Origin: Cyclostephanos tholiformis
Taxonomy: Eukaryota > Bacillariophyta > Thalassiosirophyceae > Thalassiosirales > Thalassiosiraceae
Reading direction: 5' to 3'
NCBI GenBank assembly: GCA_036939975.1
Contig: JALLPB010001330.1
Span: forward strand, 1 to 10,246
Length of the DNA stretch: 10,246 bases
The position numbers were made by a program, and so were the translations under genes. The notes below the pieces were generated by a model, which was given only the letters and a program-made list of their open reading frames with translations, did no database searches and was not told the DNA's origin. Below are positions 7,991 through 10,246 of this stretch, in pieces (the stretch's first letter is position 1; each line of letters starts with the position of its first letter).

Positions 7991-8470
7991 TGTTGGGGGG
8001 TGGGACAACAGAGAAGGGGCCATGGTGGAGGCGATTTGGTGGAGTTTTTTGGCTCCACAAGATCGATTTCAAACCTATGTTCCACCCTCCCTGGAGTGGG
8101 ACAAGGACCACAGCCTAGTCCTCATGCATCTTGGGAGGAAGGCTGCCCTATCGGCACCATGATGGGCTCATGTTTAGGGCCCCATTGGAGGATGGATTGA
8201 GTGGAGGGGTATTCAATACTTTTTTGTTGAACACTTGACTTCTAATATAAACTTTGACCCTGTTGTAGGACCTATTTGTAATTAAAATTTACTTAAGCAA
8301 CCCTTGCACCCTTCCGTGCATCTTGTTAAGCTCTTTTTGCAGGCTATCTTCTTTTTCATAGGACTAATATTTGGCAAGTTACAGCCATTTGAAATTACAA
8401 TGGTCTAGGATTGACTATCATTGGCCCCACATCAAAGGCATCGATAAGTTTAAGCATTTTTCTTTGCCTG

Positions 8471-8902
8471 CTAAATGGCCCCCTTGATCTTTAAAGTAAA
8501 CATGCACTCTGGTTGTGTCTCCTTGACAAGAGACCAATTATATTCCATGAGCAACCAAGCCAAGAAGACTTCTGACTCAGTTATTGGTAGTAGCTGCCCT
8601 GGACTGGACTGCCCACCAACCATGAGTGGGATAGAAGCAGTTTTCATATGCTGCATGGGTTTTCCCCATCTGTTAGGGAGCCATTCATCTGAACAATCAA
8701 ATGTATCTTTGTCCCTCATGATCGAATATGTCACGCTCATAGCAATACTACCCTTTAGGATTTTCATCAGCTGCTCCTCCCCCAAGCCATCAATACTAGT
8801 CACAACAATATCCTCCAAAATGTCACAAGCTCCACTTCCTGTAGCAACAAGCCACAATATCATGATTTCATTTATGACACATTTCAGAAGAGCATTGTCC
8901 AC
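8471..8902 (-). other. Unassigned minus-strand open frame, possible gene relic
   Basis: A frame of about 143 codons is open from an in-frame stop at 8930-8932 to the stop at 8471. It lacks an ATG at its beginning (GTG at 8902; first internal ATG near 8863). The peptide has plausible globular character (ACDILEDIVVTSIDGLGEE, MRDKDTFDCSDEWLPNRWG, ESEVFLAWLLMEYNWSLV), more so than the Cys/Ser-rich plus-strand frame at 8475-8990. I recognise no family. It could be an exon, a TE fragment or chance. Confidence 0.2.
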
Positions 8903-9433
8903 ATGTTGTTGCTTATCAGTGGCAGTGGGTCATGTGATGCTCTATGCAGCTTGTCTCACAGTTTGTCCAAACAACTACATTATTTGCTAGCTCAAGACCT
9001 ATGCAAAGCTGATAGTGTGCCCAGCTAGATTTCTATGTCTATTAGGCAGCATTGTTGTGATTCACATGGTGCAGGTTTGTATCATTGCTACCTGTCCATA
9101 TGTACTTATTCCTGATATTGCATTTTTTAAAATTACGTTTTAAAATAACAAATCATGCTCTTCTCAATGACCTCATTGTTTTTGCCATTCTGTCCTCTCC
9201 CATTTTCTTATTTCATTGCAATGCACAATGCAGTGATTGGCTGATTGTAATTGTATGGTATCTGAACATTTCTTTTTTCCCCTTGTACTGTGGTATCTGT
9301 GCACAGGGACAGAGATATCCAAAACTAACCATTTCCCTTCACTCTGTGGTGCATCTTATTGTCAAGCACGCACCCATCAACCAAACAATAACAATATAAT
9401 TCAACTACTATACCATGCCAATATGTCAGGCAA

Positions 9434-9709
9434 ATGTGGACTGGAAGTGTGGAGTTAGGGTTGTGTTTGGACCCTGTGAAAGCCCTCCAACATAACAATA
9501 CCATTCTGTTGATGGCACATGTGGGCACTTCATTGCCACCTCGTACCCGTGCTGAGAGAGCTGCTTCATGTCTAGGCGCCAATGCAAACGAACGACAGCC
9601 CCATGAAATTGACTCTGATCCTTGTTTGTCACCCTATCGTACCCGTGCCACCCGTGCCACCAATGTTGCCAAACAGGATGATCCATATCCACTCCACTTT
9701 CAACGATGA
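9434..9709 (+). other. Open frame preceding the acidic ORF, possibly its frame-shifted N-terminal part
   Basis: The frame gives a basic, polar region: PPRTRAERAASCLGANANE, then SPYRTRATRATNVAKQDD, ending HFQR at 9709. TCGTACCCGTGC occurs at 9541-9552 and again at 9637-9648, encoding the two RTRA segments in this frame. Its polar composition suits continuation into the acidic stretch (NDDEYKDESSDEVDDD) that lies in another frame just after 9700. The alternative reading of the same bases in the 9582 frame gives hydrophobic, Pro-rich sequence (LILVCHPIVPVPPVPP) that looks less natural. A single-base change near 9700 would explain the break; a sequencing error or pseudogene is possible. Confidence 0.25.
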
Positions 9710-10073
9710 TGAGTACAAGGATGAGTCGAGTGATGAAGTTGACGATGATGTTTTGGATCCTGATTATAAGGGAGATCTATACGAGGATGACTACAGTGAT
9801 GGAGAAGAGTCGATGAAGAAGTATCATGTTCCTTCTGCCCAGGGGAAGGGTGCTGGCCATAAGCCTAATGCAGCCCATCCACCAAACCCAGACACAACTG
9901 GTATGTCTGAGGCTGAGACTTCAATGACAATTAGAAGTTGGGAGCAACTTTGTAAGAGAAGAAATGATGCCAATCGCCGTTCTGTAGCTGCTGCTGCTGC
10001 ACTTCACGACTTTGATGAAAGTATAGAGACATGTGACAAAATCTATAGTGGTGTTACTACAAAAACACTCTGA
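9582..10073 (+). CDS. Unrecognised acidic protein, possibly a transposon-derived pseudogene
   Basis: A 163-codon frame. From about residue 41 it reads as a convincing low-complexity acidic linker (NDDEYKDESSDEVDDD, YKGDLYEDDYSDGEES), followed by a Pro/Asn/Gly linker and a charged, helix-prone part (SWEQLCKRRNDANRRSVAA, AAALHDFDESIETCDKIY). The first 40 residues from ATG 9582 are hydrophobic and Pro-rich and may not be the true N-terminus; an in-frame ATG near 9678 (MIHIHSTFNDDE) is an alternative. It ends in two consecutive in-frame TGA codons (10071-10076), directly followed by another open frame in the same register. No catalytic motif is visible and I do not recognise the family. Acidic leaders of this kind precede DNA-binding regions in some transposases; that is only suggestive. 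Confidence 0.35.
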   Translation: MQTNDSPMKLTLILVCHPIVPVPPVPPMLPNRMIHIHSTFNDDEYKDESSDEVDDDVLDPDYKGDLYEDDYSDGEESMKKYHVPSAQGKGAGHKPNAAHPPNPDTTGMSEAETSMTIRSWEQLCKRRNDANRRSVAAAAALHDFDESIETCDKIYSGVTTKTL

Positions 10074-10076
10074 TGA

Positions 10077-10246
10077 ATGAATGAAGTTGAGCTATCACCT
10101 CTCCAGCTCCATCATACTTTCCCCTCAAAGGAAACTGTAATGCTGCAAGTTGCTGAGGAAGCAAACCTATTTGGAGTGAGAATTCAAGTTCGACGAAGTG
10201 ATCTTTTTCAGTTAGCAGTGTATGGAGTTGCTGGTGATCCATTTCA
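10077..10246 (+). CDS. Partial open frame running off the window, possibly MULE-type transposase N-terminal region
   Basis: The frame opens with ATG 10077, in the same register as 9582-10073 and separated from it only by TGA TGA. Its 56 visible residues include HHTFPSKETVMLQVAEEANL followed by FGVRIQVRRSDLFQLAVYGV. The pattern 'F-x-SKE ... V-x-EEA ... RSD' is reminiscent of the N-terminal DNA-binding region of Mutator-like transposases, where a start-of-domain 'F-S-K' helix precedes a strand pair. This resemblance is weak and the diagnostic catalytic and SWIM regions would lie beyond the window. It may be the same gene as 9582-10073 if the stops are removed by splicing. Confidence 0.3.
   Translation, partial: MNEVELSPLQLHHTFPSKETVMLQVAEEANLFGVRIQVRRSDLFQLAVYGVAGDPF

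Larger units (their letters stand above)
7744..9581. other. Long stretch without a confident gene, probably decayed repeat DNA
   Basis: Between the Harbinger element and the acidic ORF there is no recognisable gene. It contains the triplet-rich tract (7815-7990), AT-rich unique-looking sequence (8200-8470), two long overlapping open frames on opposite strands (about 8471-8990, see the separate entry), and AT-rich DNA from 8990 to 9430 with short frames of odd composition (for example 9085-9399). No rRNA, tRNA, long terminal repeat or reverse-transcriptase signature is visible. TE-derived decay is a guess from context. Confidence 0.4.

Noticed and set aside
7521..8111. 196-codon minus-strand open frame across the right TIR
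   Set aside because: It crosses the element boundary and the triplet tract, giving Thr/Ala/Pro/Ser strings; low complexity explains it.
7702..8118. 138-codon plus-strand open frame over the triplet tract
   Set aside because: The Asp/Gly/Ala/Val runs are products of the degenerate microsatellite, and the start lies in the transposon end.
8475..8990. 171-codon plus-strand open frame
   Set aside because: Cys/Ser/Ile-rich and opposite a more protein-like minus frame; no domain recognised and no promoter context.

Overview
This is a piece of nuclear eukaryotic genome. Evidence: long intronless housekeeping genes for a Rab2-type GTPase and a ubiquitin-activating E1, start codons in Kozak-like contexts (GCCACCATGA, CCCACCATGG), wide intergenic spaces and remnants of a eukaryotic cut-and-paste transposon. 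Compact intronless genes next to a PIF/Harbinger relic with the signature GDSAYLLQSFLMTPYDNA suggest a stramenopile, perhaps a diatom. That lineage guess is inference from remembered family flavour, not proof.

Layout. 1-6008 is gene-dense and comparatively GC-rich. A possible terminal exon of an unknown gene (38-223) is followed by an unrecognised four-pass membrane protein (+, 334-1224) whose tail carries a perfect tandem duplication. Rab2 (-, 1734-2402) converges on it. Rab2 and the E1 gene UBA1 (+, 2859-6008) diverge from a shared 456-bp region containing a 9-bp-arm inverted repeat.

6009-10246 is visibly AT-richer and gene-poor. It holds a 3' UTR with a poly(A) signal, several short palindromes and tandem repeats, and a 703-bp non-autonomous PIF/Harbinger (Tourist-like) element at 7041-7743. 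The element has TIRs, subterminal GGTACRAT arrays and a truncated transposase remnant on the minus strand. A triplet-rich low-complexity tract and long unassignable sequence follow. At the right edge an acidic, degenerate-looking coding region (9582-10073) is followed in the same frame, after two stops, by another open frame running off the window.

Rab2 (ER-Golgi traffic) and E1 (start of ubiquitin conjugation) are unrelated housekeeping functions; their head-to-head position points at most to a shared promoter region. No complete new system is evident. The items most worth a second look are the Harbinger derivative with CpG-decayed subterminal repeats, the duplicated splice-donor-like repeat in the membrane-protein gene, and the frame-broken ORF cluster at the right edge.
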